Below are positions 16,556 through 25,264 of a DNA stretch of 64,000 nucleotides, piece by piece. The stretch lies in the NCBI RefSeq assembly GCF_003268775.1, contig NZ_QLSU01000008.1, forward strand, positions 62,001-126,000, read 5' to 3'. The number at the start of each line of letters is the position of its first letter. Position 1 is the first letter of the stretch. The stretch is from Paraburkholderia unamae. GTDB taxonomy: Bacteria; Pseudomonadota; Gammaproteobacteria; Burkholderiales; Burkholderiaceae. The notes under the pieces were generated by a model. That model made no database searches. It saw only the letters and a program-made list of their open reading frames with translations, and was not told where the DNA came from. A program made the translations under genes and the position numbers.

Positions 16556-17818
16556 ATGAACAACCCGTTGAATACGCTGTTTGGGCGCATGGCGCTGATG
16601 TCGGTGCTGGTGCTGCTCGCGATTCAGGCATGCTGGTATGCGGTGTTCGCGCCGCAGCCGCGCCGCCACGAAGTGGAAGGTTTCGAGCGCGGCCTGCTGC
16701 TCATGCTGCACGCCGCCACCAACGCGGCGCCCAACGAAGTCGAACTGGCGCCCGCGTTGCGCGTGCATCTCGTGCCCACCTGGAACATGCCCGCCGACGT
16801 GCGGCTCGAAGAGCCGCGCGTGGAGCCGCTCGCCGACTTGCGCCGGCAACTGCTTCATGACCTGCCTGCGGGCACCGAGATTCTCGCCGCCAAACGGCGT
16901 GACGACGCGCTGTGGGTACGCTTTCCGGGCCGCCCCACGTGGATCGTCGCGCCGGTCGATCTGCCGCCAGCGCTCAACCTGCTGCCGCAGTTCGGCGCGA
17001 TGCTCGCCATCTCGCTCTTGCTCGCGCTGCTCGCGGTGTGGCAAATGCAGCGGCCGCTCTCGCTCGTCGCGCACGCCGCGCGCGCGTTCGGCACGGGCCA
17101 TCGCCCCGCGCCCGTCGACGAGCACGGGCCGCGTGAACTGCGCCAGTTGATCGGCGCGTTCAACGCCATGATGAAACAGCTCAACGAAGCCGACGACGAT
17201 CAGGCTGTCATGCTCGCGGGCGTCGCGCACGACCTCAAATCGCCGCTCACGCGCCTGAAGCTGCGCGCGAGCATGCTCGGTCTGGAGCGCGAGCGCGAAC
17301 AGCTCATTCGCGAAGTCGATTCGCTCAACGATATCGTTCAGCAGTTCCTGGAATTCGCGCGCCAGCGGCCCGAGTCGGGGCCCGAGGTGCAGGTGGACAC
17401 GCTGCTGCGCGAGCAGTTCTTCTCGGACGACAGCGACGACCATGAAGCGCTTTTCATGCTCGACCTGCGCGCCGGTCCCGCGTTTCGTTTGCCGCGCACC
17501 TTCCTCGACCGGCTCGTGTCGAATCTCGTCGACAATGCGCTCGAACACGGTGTGCCGCCCGTGGCGCTCGCCACGTGGCGCGAAGGCGCGCACTGGATCA
17601 TCGAGGTGCGCGACCACGGCCCCGGCATTCCGCCCGAACGCGTGGCCGCGGCGCTCAAACCGTTCGTACGCCTTGACGAAGCACGCGGCGGCGAAGGCCA
17701 CTGCGGGCTGGGCCTCGCGATCGTCACGCGGCTCGTGCGCAATCAGGGCGGCCGCTGCGAATTGTCCAATCACCCGCAAGGCGGCCTGCGCGTGCGCATT
17801 GCGCTGCCCGTTGCATAA
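16556..17818 (+). CDS. EnvZ-type sensor histidine kinase
   Basis: 420 residues: membrane span at about 10-30, periplasmic stretch of about 120 residues, second span (about 140-162), HAMP, HisKA with 'GVAHDLKSPLTRLKLRASML' (phospho-acceptor His) and HATPase with 'LVSNLVDNALEHG' (N box), 'VRDHGPGIPPE' (G1) and 'GLGLAIVTRLVRNQGG' (G2). Domain order and the HDLxxPLTR line place it with EnvZ-type kinases. The signal is unknown. The response regulator is the divergent gene at 15545-16306. Confidence 0.92.
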   Translation: MNNPLNTLFGRMALMSVLVLLAIQACWYAVFAPQPRRHEVEGFERGLLLMLHAATNAAPNEVELAPALRVHLVPTWNMPADVRLEEPRVEPLADLRRQLLHDLPAGTEILAAKRRDDALWVRFPGRPTWIVAPVDLPPALNLLPQFGAMLAISLLLALLAVWQMQRPLSLVAHAARAFGTGHRPAPVDEHGPRELRQLIGAFNAMMKQLNEADDDQAVMLAGVAHDLKSPLTRLKLRASMLGLEREREQLIREVDSLNDIVQQFLEFARQRPESGPEVQVDTLLREQFFSDDSDDHEALFMLDLRAGPAFRLPRTFLDRLVSNLVDNALEHGVPPVALATWREGAHWIIEVRDHGPGIPPERVAAALKPFVRLDEARGGEGHCGLGLAIVTRLVRNQGGRCELSNHPQGGLRVRIALPVA

Positions 17819-17848
17819 GCGCGCTTGCGCGCCGCCTGCGCGCGCGGC

Positions 17849-18751
17849 TCACGCCACGAGACGACTGCGCAGGCTGTCCACTGTGGCCGAAGCCAGGCCG
17901 AGCCCGGCGGTCAGATAGCGGTTCAGGTCGCCGTAACCGGTCTGCAACGCATCGAATGCGGTTTGCAGATAGCTGGCCTGCACCGGCGGCGCGGCGTTGA
18001 GCGCATCCACGTTCGTGGAGCGCCACGCGTTGGTGAGCAGAAAGTCCTTTACGACGATTTCGAGCGGCACGTTCGCGATCAGCAGCAGCAAGGCGCTCGC
18101 CCATCCCACGACATCCACGCCGGTCCCGCCGCAGATGATCTGCGGCCCCGGCGTGGCCGCGATATGTTCGAGCAAGGCACCGTACCCGGAGCATTGCGCG
18201 CGGCCCGTCACCAGCGTGCGCCACTGCGTTTGCATCGCGGCGTCCAGCGCGGCGGCCCCCATGCCCTCGAACGACGGCGGCGCGAGCGTTCCCAGCACAT
18301 TGAGCGTGAGATAGCTGGCCGTGCCCGGCACCTGGCTGGGGGTGCTGCCGGTTTCGGCCGGCGTGCGCAGATCGTAGACGCAGGCGAGCGCCATGCGCGC
18401 GAGCGTGGCCGCGTCGGCGGCGTTCGGCGTGAGGGTGTCGGCACGATAGAGCAGCGCGCGCCGCACGTGCGCGCCGTCGCTCGTGCTGTAGCCTGGCGCC
18501 GCGCCGCCCACGTCGCGGAAATTCGCCACGGACTTGACGACGGGCGTTGCCGCGTCCTGCGAGCCGTCGCCCCCCGCGTAATCGCCGCCGCATGCGCTCA
18601 GCAGCGTGCTCGCACAGCCGCCCAGCGCGAGCGCGCTCACGGTGCCCTTCAGCAGCGCGCGGCGTGGCGGACTGGCCGGCGCGCCGCGGCCGGTCGCGCA
18701 CCCGCGCCTACGCGCGCGGGAAGAGGTTGAGGCGGAAATAAAAGGATTCAT
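17849..18751 (-). CDS. Tyrosine-phosphatase-fold lipoprotein/Tat substrate with broken P-loop
   Basis: About 300 residues from ATG 18751 (MNPFISAS; ATG 18799 is possible but less likely). The N-terminus has 'RRALLKGTVSALALGGC', a twin-arginine type signal with possible lipobox. The body is the Y_phosphatase3 family: 'SVANFRDVGGAAPGYSTSDGAHVRRALLYRADTL' region and 'VYDLRTPAE'. The catalytic loop, normally HC-x-AGKDRTG, reads CGGTGVDVVGW: the Cys is kept, but the preceding His and the phosphate-binding Arg are gone and the loop is one residue longer. It may be a non-catalytic binding protein. Confidence 0.8.
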   Translation of the reverse strand: MNPFISASTSSRARRRGCATGRGAPASPPRRALLKGTVSALALGGCASTLLSACGGDYAGGDGSQDAATPVVKSVANFRDVGGAAPGYSTSDGAHVRRALLYRADTLTPNAADAATLARMALACVYDLRTPAETGSTPSQVPGTASYLTLNVLGTLAPPSFEGMGAAALDAAMQTQWRTLVTGRAQCSGYGALLEHIAATPGPQIICGGTGVDVVGWASALLLLIANVPLEIVVKDFLLTNAWRSTNVDALNAAPPVQASYLQTAFDALQTGYGDLNRYLTAGLGLASATVDSLRSRLVA

Positions 18752-19121
18752 TGATGAGCGGCTGATGCAGGAGCCCGCGCACGCAGCGAGCCGCTGCAAC
18801 GTCGTGAATCGCGTGCTTTCAGGAAGGGCGAAGCTTACCGCGAGATGCGCGCGAAAAGTTTACGCGGCAAAACACTGTAATAATTCGTAGGGAGACGCAA
18901 CAGGTTGTGAGGCATCGCGGGGAGATTCGCCGCAAGCGCGCACGGGCATTTAACGCGTAATTTCCGTGCAATTCACGCGGATTCTTTTCTTTCTGAAAAT
19001 CGAAAATTCTTTCTAAATATTATTCTTGACGCTTATTCACGCGCTTTTATAATCGCCCGTGAATTCAGGCATTCGCCTGGCCGTCAATGCAGCTTGCGGC
19101 TGTCCCTGGGAATACAACGTC
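18752..19121. other. AT-rich intergenic region upstream of orphan flhC
   Basis: 370 bp containing the 5' side of the phosphatase gene and, from about 18950 to 19055, a strikingly AT-rich stretch unlike its neighbourhood. It carries the promoter at 19026-19053. No other gene is evident. Confidence 0.6.
19026..19053 (+). promoter_or_regulatory. Near-consensus sigma-70 promoter of flhC
   Basis: TTGACG (19026-19031), a 16-bp spacer and a perfect TATAAT (19048-19053). Initiation would fall near 19060, which makes the GTG at 19059 unusable as a start and leaves a leader of about 60 nt before ATG 19122. Confidence 0.8.
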
Positions 19122-19694
19122 ATGTACAAAGGCAGTGTGGCCGAAGAGGCGCGCGAAGTGCTCCGCGCAATCGAGCTGATTCGGCTTGGCGCACGCATGC
19201 CGGTGCTGGAAAGAGAGCTCGCGCTTTCGCGCGATCGCATCATCCGGATTTATCGCGAAACCAAACGCGCGTTGCCACCCAAAGGCGCGCTGCCGTTTTC
19301 AACGGACTGGTATTTCGCGCGGCTGCCGAACATTCATGCTTCGCTGTTCTACAACATTTATCTCTTTCTCCGCGATGAAGCGAAGTGCAGCCGTTTCGAC
19401 GCGCTCACGCGCGCGTATCGCCTCTACCTCGAACACTGTGAGTCCGCGCAGATCGAACGCGTGCTGAGCTTCACGCGCGCATGGTCGCTGCTGCGCTTTT
19501 TCGAGGGCCGCCTGCTCACGCTGATGCGCTGCGCCGCTTGCTCTGGCCGTTTCGTGCGTCGTATGCAGGAGACGCACGCCGGTTCCCCTTGTCTGATGTG
19601 CGCAGCGCCCCCAACCACCCTGCCCGGCGCAAGCGGCCTCGCCCCGACGCGTGTGGCGAACAATACGTCGCCGCCCGTCGCTATTCCCGCGTGA
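19122..19694 (+). CDS. flhC: Orphan FlhC-like flagellar/transcriptional activator
   Basis: 190 residues aligned with FlhC along its length: 'AIELIRLGARMPVLE', 'PPKGALPFSTDWYF', 'AYRLYLEHC', 'LSFTRAWSLLRFFE'. Zinc-ligand cysteines fall at 137, 140, 157 and 160, the positions I recall for E. coli FlhC, which also supports ATG 19122. FlhC normally works as a FlhD4C2 complex at class II flagellar promoters, yet no flhD is adjacent. It may pair with FlhD from elsewhere or act alone. Some Burkholderiaceae carry extra flhDC-like copies on secondary replicons. Confidence 0.9.
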   Translation: MYKGSVAEEAREVLRAIELIRLGARMPVLERELALSRDRIIRIYRETKRALPPKGALPFSTDWYFARLPNIHASLFYNIYLFLRDEAKCSRFDALTRAYRLYLEHCESAQIERVLSFTRAWSLLRFFEGRLLTLMRCAACSGRFVRRMQETHAGSPCLMCAAPPTTLPGASGLAPTRVANNTSPPVAIPA

Positions 19695-19736
19695 GCGAAC
19701 GCGTCCGCTCATAAGACCGCCCGTTGCGGGCGTGCC

Positions 19737-20270
19737 TCACGCGTCTTCTTCCATACCGGCGCCATCCGCCGCTTCCAGCACCGCCAGCAAGCGCGCCAAC
19801 TGCCGGTCGAGCGCCGCGATCTCGCGCGCGCCGAGCGGCGCGAGAATGCGCTGCTCGTTGGCCACATGCGCCTCCACCGCCCGTTCGATCAACGCGTAGC
19901 CCGCCGGCGTGAGTTCCACGAGCAGACTGCGCGCGTCGTCGGGATTGGGCACACGCGCGATCAGGCCACGCGTTTCCAGCCCCTTGAGCCGGTGCGTCAT
20001 GGCGCCCGACGTAATCATGAGCGTCGAAAACAGCTCGGTGGGCGCGAGGCGAAACGGCTCGCCCGAGCGGCGCAGCGTGGCGAGCACGTCGAATTCCCAG
20101 CGACTCAGATCAAACTCCGCGAACGTGTCTTCGATCCGGCGCTGCAACAGCACCGAACAACGCTTGAGCCGCCCGATCGGGCCCATCGCGGTGACATCGA
20201 GATCCGGCCGCTCGCGCCGCCACTGCGCGAGGATCGCGTCCACGGCGTCGGGTCGCACTATCGTCTTCAT
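19737..20270 (-). CDS. MarR family transcriptional regulator
   Basis: 177 residues from ATG 20270 (MKTIVRP). Winged helix-turn-helix of MarR type: 'LSRWEFDVLATLRRSGEPFRLAPTELFSTLMITSGAMTHRLKGLETRGLIARVPNPDDARSLLVELTPAGYALI', with the DDARS wing tip. It is divergent from an EamA-type exporter, and the 70 bp between them hold two matching palindromes, so it probably represses both genes and is released by a small ligand. Confidence 0.93.
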   Translation of the reverse strand: MKTIVRPDAVDAILAQWRRERPDLDVTAMGPIGRLKRCSVLLQRRIEDTFAEFDLSRWEFDVLATLRRSGEPFRLAPTELFSTLMITSGAMTHRLKGLETRGLIARVPNPDDARSLLVELTPAGYALIERAVEAHVANEQRILAPLGAREIAALDRQLARLLAVLEAADGAGMEEDA

Positions 20271-20280
20271 AGCGATTACC

Positions 20281-20339
20281 AATTTATCTTCACGTCAAGA
20301 TTATATAAGATGCGATTTATCTCAACGTGAAGATAAATT
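20281..20339. promoter_or_regulatory. Double MarR operator between marR and eamA genes
   Basis: The outer sequences AATTTATCTTCACGT (20281-20295) and ACGTGAAGATAAATT (20325-20339) are perfect 15-bp inverted repeats. Each arm is also part of a palindrome of its own, ATCTTCACGTCAAGAT (20287-20302) and ATCTCAACGTGAAGAT (20319-20334), so two dimer sites about 32 bp apart cover both divergent promoters, one lying directly over the eamA ribosome site. Confidence 0.85.
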
Positions 20340-20340
20340 C

Positions 20341-21255
20341 ATGGACACCTCCGCTGCCTCGCCCTCCTCGTCCTCTCCGCCCGCCTGGCGAACCTGCGCC
20401 AACATCCTCGCTACGGCCATCGCCCCCGCCATCTGGGGCTCGACCTACATCGTCACGACGCAGGTGCTGCCGCCCGATCGCCCTTTCACGGCCGCGCTGC
20501 TGCGCGCGTTGCCCGCCGGCCTGCTGCTCGCGCTGTATTGCCGGCGCCTGCCGCGCGCTCACGAATGGCCGCGACTCGTTGCGCTGGCCGCACTCAATAT
20601 CGGCTTTTTCCAGGCCTGTCTTTTCGTCGCCGCGTATCGCTTGCCGGGCGGCCTTGCCGCCGTGGTGGGCGCGTTGCAGCCGCTCGTGGTCATGGCGCTC
20701 GCGTGGGGCTTCGATGGCGCACGCCCCGCACGCATGGCCGTGTTCGCTGCGGCGCTCGGCGTGCTGGGCATGGCGGCGCTGCTGCTCTCGCCCGGCGCGA
20801 CATGGGACGAGATCGGCGTCGCCGCCGCGCTCGCGGGCGCGTTGAGCATGGCGTGCGGCACCTGGCTCGCGCGCCGCTGGCGCCCGGCCATGCCGGTGCT
20901 GGCGTTCACGGGCTGGCAGTTGCTGATCGGCGGCGCGTTGCTCGCGCCCGCGGCGTGGTGGCTCGATCCGCCCTTGCCCGCATTGGGCGCGGCGCAGATC
21001 GCCGGTTACGCGTACCTGTCGCTCGCGGGCGCATTGCTTGCCTATGCGCTCTGGTTTCGCGGCATCGCGATGCTTTCGCCGGTGGCGGTTTCGTCGCTGG
21101 GTTTGCTGAGTCCGTTGACGGCCGTGGTGCTGGGCTGGGTGTGGCTCGGCCAGGCATTGCGGGGCGTCTCGCTGCTCGGCCTCGTGACCGTGCTCGGCAG
21201 CGTGCTCGCCGTGCAATGGGCGATGGCGGGACCGCGCCCCGTCAGCAAGCGATGA
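20341..21255 (+). CDS. EamA/DMT family exporter
   Basis: 304 residues with ten membrane segments in two EamA repeats; 'IAPAIWGSTYIVTTQVLPPDRPFTAALLRALPAGLLL' is the family's first-repeat signature. EamA carriers export amino acids or other metabolites. ATG 20341 lies right after the operator. Pairing with the MarR regulator suggests induction by the compound exported. Confidence 0.93.
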   Translation: MDTSAASPSSSSPPAWRTCANILATAIAPAIWGSTYIVTTQVLPPDRPFTAALLRALPAGLLLALYCRRLPRAHEWPRLVALAALNIGFFQACLFVAAYRLPGGLAAVVGALQPLVVMALAWGFDGARPARMAVFAAALGVLGMAALLLSPGATWDEIGVAAALAGALSMACGTWLARRWRPAMPVLAFTGWQLLIGGALLAPAAWWLDPPLPALGAAQIAGYAYLSLAGALLAYALWFRGIAMLSPVAVSSLGLLSPLTAVVLGWVWLGQALRGVSLLGLVTVLGSVLAVQWAMAGPRPVSKR

Positions 21256-21586
21256 TGATGCGGGGCGCGCCCACAGAAATGCAACAAGGTCGAGGTCGAG
21301 GTCCATCATGCTCACGCAAGGGGCGAGCGGCGCCTTCAGGATCTCGCCCGCATGCTCTCGGCGCTGCCCGTCAGCCATTGACTCGCGGCCTGTCTTATTC
21401 CGCCAACCTGGCGGTTTTCGCCGATTGATCTTCACGGCGAACTGGCCCATATTCAAATGGTCCCGCCAAATCCGGCACCGTTTTCGTGTGACGTTGTCGT
21501 GCGTCGCTAAACGTCGCGAAACGCCGTGCAACGCCCTTTGGCGGCGAAAGCCGGTCTGATGCGATCGAAGCGAACAACCTCAGCCC
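21256..21586. other. Intergenic region after eamA
   Basis: 331 bp without a supported gene. It has short GGTCGA repeats near 21285, a terminator at 21400-21418 and the leader of the zinc-ribbon gene. Confidence 0.5.
21400..21418 (+). terminator. Intrinsic terminator after the EamA gene
   Basis: CCGCCA, a 3-base loop and TGGCGG, followed by TTTT. The stem is short but GC-rich; it lies 145 bp past the eamA stop. Confidence 0.5.
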
Positions 21587-22561
21587 ATGTTCAACGAACC
21601 TGGTCACGATGATTCTGGTCCGTGGCAGTGTCCTTACTGCGGGACCAGACTCAATGCGCAGTTGGTCCTGTGCCCCGAGTGCGGCGCGAACCTCGTCGCG
21701 GCCGCCTCGCGCATCGCGGCGGCCAGCAACGCCGCGTCGGGCGAGCGGCCCGGCGGCATCGCCCAGCGCTTGCGCACACACTTGAACGGCCGGCCCGGCG
21801 ATTTCGACGGCGAGTATCCTTCGATCGACGAAGAACGCGTGGCACGCCGCCCGCGTGTGCCGCGCCTGGCCTGGGCCGGCGCGGCGGTATGCATCGTCGC
21901 GCTCGGCGGCTATGCGTTCGCCAATCGCGCCGCGTGGGAGCCCCGGCTCGGCGTACAGGTCGTGGAAGGCTCGGTGGTCGGCCCGCACGGCAAACTTGCG
22001 AGCCCGAGCGCCCGACCGGCCGCCGGACACGGCACGCCGCCCATGGCCGCGTTGCCGCGCCAGGGGCCGCCGGGGCAAACCGCCTCGCTACAGAAGGCAC
22101 GGCCGCTGGAACTCGCGCCGGGCTCCCCCGGCTCGCCTGGATTCGCAAACACCCGTCCCGACGTCGCGCGCGAGCTTGCCAGCGCGCGCGCCAGTCTCGA
22201 CAAGAACAATCTCTGGCCCGCGCGCCGGTCCATCATGACGGCGCTCGCCGCACAGCCCGGCAACGCCGAGGCGCAGCAAATGCGCGCCGACCTGGTGGCG
22301 CGCGAGCAGCAGCGCGACGCGCTGATCGGCCGCGCACGCGAATGCGCGCACGCGCGCCAATGGGCTTGCGTGCGGCAAGACGCGGGGCATGCGGCGAACG
22401 TCGACGCATCGAGCCGCGAAGCGAAGCATCTGCTCGCGCTCGCCAGCGCCGAGCACAAGGGGGGAACCGGAAAGCGCTTCCCGTGGCCGTGGTCCGGCCA
22501 GACCTACGCGCAGGCGGGAGACGCCCGCGCTCGCCAGGACACGCTTTTCGGGCATCACTGA
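21587..22561 (+). CDS. Zinc-ribbon membrane-anchored protein
   Basis: 324 residues: an N-terminal double-CxxC zinc ribbon (CPYC at about 15-18, CPEC at about 29-32), a basic segment, one membrane span (about 94-110, 'LAWAGAAVCIVALGGYAFA'), then a Pro/Gly/Ala-rich exported linker and a helical, TPR-like C-terminal part with Cys pairs ('ARECAHARQWACVRQDAGHAANV'). I do not recognise a specific function; such proteins are common in Burkholderiaceae. ATG 21587 is the first start in frame. Confidence 0.75.
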   Translation: MFNEPGHDDSGPWQCPYCGTRLNAQLVLCPECGANLVAAASRIAAASNAASGERPGGIAQRLRTHLNGRPGDFDGEYPSIDEERVARRPRVPRLAWAGAAVCIVALGGYAFANRAAWEPRLGVQVVEGSVVGPHGKLASPSARPAAGHGTPPMAALPRQGPPGQTASLQKARPLELAPGSPGSPGFANTRPDVARELASARASLDKNNLWPARRSIMTALAAQPGNAEAQQMRADLVAREQQRDALIGRARECAHARQWACVRQDAGHAANVDASSREAKHLLALASAEHKGGTGKRFPWPWSGQTYAQAGDARARQDTLFGHH

Positions 22562-22734
22562 AGATTGCTGACCGAGATTGCCGACCGAACCGGCGGCGGC
22601 ACTGCCCGCCGCACCTGCGCGCATCAGCCCACCGCCTGGCAAGCTCGACGCTCGTCGGCCGCATGAGCCGAAGATTCGCCACCTTCTCGCGCTAACATCG
22701 GCATCACTCATCTTCCCATCCGCTTCGCGCATCC

Positions 22735-23970
22735 ATGGATACTGAAATGTCGACGCAGCGCCAGTCCCGCGCTGGCCGCGCCTTCGAAGTTCTCACCGTG
22801 TTTCTCAAGCTCGGCATGACGAGCTTCGGCGGCCCGATCGCGCATATCGGCTACTTTCGCCGCGAGTTCGTCGAGCGCCGCCGCTGGCTCGACGACAAGG
22901 CGTTCACCGATCTCGTCGGGCTCTGCCAGTTCCTGCCGGGACCGGCCAGCAGTCAAACCGGGTTTGCGATCGGCTGGCTCAGGGCGGGCTGGGCCGGGGG
23001 ACTGGCCGCATGGTGCGGCTTCACGCTGCCTTCGATGTTCCTGATGATCGCCTTTGCCGCTATCGCACCCGATCTCGGCGGCCCGCTAGGCGGGGGCATG
23101 ATTCACGGGCTCAAGCTCGTCGCCGTGGCCGTCGTCGCGCAAGCCGTCTGGGACATGGCGCGGCGGCTGTGCCCCGACCGGCGGCGCGCGGCCATCGCGC
23201 TCGCGGCCATCGCGTTGCTGAGCGTGCTGTCGACCGACTTCGCGCAGCTCATCGTGATCGGCGTGGGCGCGTTGCTCGGTCTCGCGCTCTGCCGCGCCGA
23301 TGCCGCAGAGCCGCCACGCGCCGAAACCGCGAACAGCGCCGGGTTTCATGTGTCGCGCAAGCTCGGCCTCGCCGCGTTGATCGTGTTCTGCGCGCTGCTG
23401 TTCGGCCTGCCGGCGCTCGGAGCCACGGTCGGCGCGCAGGGCGTGCGCCTGTTCGAGGCGTTCTATCGGTCCGGCGCGCTCGTGTTTGGCGGCGGCCACG
23501 TGGTGCTCCCCTTGTTGCAGCGGGAAACGGTCGCCACGGGCTGGGTCACGCCCACCGACTTTCTCGCGGGCTACGGCGCGGCGCAGGCCGTGCCGGGGCC
23601 GCTCTTCACGTTCGCGGCCTTCCTCGGCTGGATGATGGCCGGACCGCCCCGGCACTGGGGCGGCGCGCTGCTGGCCACCGCGGGCATTTTTTTACCGGGG
23701 CTGCTGCTGGTCATTGCCGCGCTGCCGTGGTGGCAGGCGCTACGCGCCCGCCCGGCCATGGGTTCGGCGCTTGCGGGCGTCAATGCCGCCGTGGTCGGCC
23801 TGCTGGCCTGCGCGCTCTACTCGCCGGTGTGGACCAGCGCTGTGCTCTCGCAGGCCGATTTCGCCATTGCTTGCGTGGGCTTCATCCTCTTGACGCGCTG
23901 GCGCGTGCCGCCGCTCGCCGTCGTCGCTTTCTGCGTTGCGGGCGGGATGGCCGAAAGCGTGTTGCGTTGA
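22735..23970 (+). CDS. chrA: Chromate transporter ChrA
   Basis: 411 residues of the CHR family, which exports chromate (or sulfate-like oxyanions) from the cytoplasm. Both homologous halves are present: 'FLKLGMTSFGGPIAHIGYFR' and 'LCQFLPGPASSQTGF' in the first, 'FYRSGALVFGGGHVVLPLLQRE' and 'YGAAQAVPGPLFTF' in the second. The length fits the long-chain family. ATG 22747 four codons in is an alternative start. No chrB regulator is adjacent. Confidence 0.93.
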   Translation: MDTEMSTQRQSRAGRAFEVLTVFLKLGMTSFGGPIAHIGYFRREFVERRRWLDDKAFTDLVGLCQFLPGPASSQTGFAIGWLRAGWAGGLAAWCGFTLPSMFLMIAFAAIAPDLGGPLGGGMIHGLKLVAVAVVAQAVWDMARRLCPDRRRAAIALAAIALLSVLSTDFAQLIVIGVGALLGLALCRADAAEPPRAETANSAGFHVSRKLGLAALIVFCALLFGLPALGATVGAQGVRLFEAFYRSGALVFGGGHVVLPLLQRETVATGWVTPTDFLAGYGAAQAVPGPLFTFAAFLGWMMAGPPRHWGGALLATAGIFLPGLLLVIAALPWWQALRARPAMGSALAGVNAAVVGLLACALYSPVWTSAVLSQADFAIACVGFILLTRWRVPPLAVVAFCVAGGMAESVLR

Positions 23971-24044
23971 GCGATGCGTGCGGAAAACGGCGTGGCGAAC
24001 GCCGTAGCGGCGCTCGAACGCATCGTCGCGGGCAGGCGGTGAGC

Positions 24045-25241
24045 CTAGCCGGTCAACGAAGCCGCAATCGCCCTTCTGAACGGCGCGAGCCGCGAAGCCG
24101 CGCGCAGCATGAAAACGCGCGCGAACCGCGCCGGCGCGGTGTTGTTCGTGAACACGTCGGTGATGAAGCGCGTGGCGTGGAAAAGCGGCCTGGTCGCGCG
24201 GCGGTGCTGATCCTCGTAGCGTCGCAACACCGATGCGGCGCCTACGTCGAGCCCGCCGCCCTGCGCGGAAACGATCAGGCTACCTAATGTTTCGACACCG
24301 AGCAGCCCGAAGTTGAAACCGTGCGCGGTCACCGGATGCATGCCGACCGCCGCGTCGCCAACCGCCGCGAAGCGCTTCGCCACGAAACGCTCGGGATCAA
24401 CCGAAACCAGCGGATAAACGTGGCGCGTGCTCGTCAGGGTCATTGCCCCCAGGCGCCGTGCGAATCGCCGCTCGATGTCGCGGCTGAATACCTCGGGCGA
24501 CAGCGCGGCCATTTCGTTCACTTCGCCCACCGGCAGCGTGAGCACGACCGACGACTGAGGCGCATGCGTCGCCCGGTCGGCATTCAAGGGAAGCAGCGCG
24601 AGCGTCTGGCCGTAGCCGAACCACTCCCACGCCGCGTGCCCGTGCGCCGCTTCGTGAGTCATGCGGCAAACCAGCATGGCCTTGCCGTAGTCGTGCAAAT
24701 CCGCCGGAATGCCCATCATCTTGCGCGTGGCCGAGAAGCGGCTATCGGCCGCCACGATCAAATTCGCCGTGAGCGTCTTGCCGCTTTCCAGGGTGACGCG
24801 CGCGCAGGCATCGCCCGTTTTCACGCCGCTCACCGTTTCGGCCGCGAGCAGCGTGACGTCCTCATGCTGTGCGTTGCTCGCGCACAGCGCGTCATAGGCG
24901 GCCTTGCGGATCAGGTGATTGGAGACCAGCCAGCCCAGCTCCGAGTGGCCGCTCAACTCATGGCCAATATCGAGCGCATGCGGCGAAGCGCCGTTGAATA
25001 CCTTCGCGCTGCGAAGCGCGGAACGCGCATCGGGCTCGATGCCGTCCCACAGCCCGAGCTTCTGCATCAGGCGCACCGACTTCTGGGTCAGGGCGATCTC
25101 GCGCCCGTCGAAGCGCGGCTCGCCAATGTCCTCAAGACGCTGCCGCTCGACGACGACAATGCGCAGCCCCTGGCCGCTCAACGCGCGCGCGAGGCACAGC
25201 CCCACCGGGCCCGCGCCCACGATTACGATATCTGCTTGCAT
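24045..25241 (-). CDS. ubiM: UbiM-like FAD-dependent ubiquinone hydroxylase
   Basis: 398 residues of the UbiH/UbiF/UbiI flavoprotein family: GxGxxG at 'IVGAGPVGLCLARAL', the UbiM-like line 'EPRFDGREIALTQKS', and the second FAD motif 'FAAVGDAAVGMHPVTAHGFNFGL'. UbiM hydroxylates ubiquinone precursors, using O2 and reduced FAD, in several betaproteobacteria. ATG 25241 gives the usual length. A hemerythrin gene ends 23 bp upstream on the same strand, so the two are probably one operon. Another UbiH-type activity is possible. Confidence 0.82.
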   Translation of the reverse strand: MQADIVIVGAGPVGLCLARALSGQGLRIVVVERQRLEDIGEPRFDGREIALTQKSVRLMQKLGLWDGIEPDARSALRSAKVFNGASPHALDIGHELSGHSELGWLVSNHLIRKAAYDALCASNAQHEDVTLLAAETVSGVKTGDACARVTLESGKTLTANLIVAADSRFSATRKMMGIPADLHDYGKAMLVCRMTHEAAHGHAAWEWFGYGQTLALLPLNADRATHAPQSSVVLTLPVGEVNEMAALSPEVFSRDIERRFARRLGAMTLTSTRHVYPLVSVDPERFVAKRFAAVGDAAVGMHPVTAHGFNFGLLGVETLGSLIVSAQGGGLDVGAASVLRRYEDQHRRATRPLFHATRFITDVFTNNTAPARFARVFMLRAASRLAPFRRAIAASLTG

Positions 25242-25264
25242 GAATCGACTGGTCCCGGGATGAC

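Noticed and set aside
21560-21640. Minus-strand hydrophilic protein across the zinc-ribbon start
   Set aside because: It is antisense to the CxxC zinc-ribbon gene and lacks any recognisable domain.
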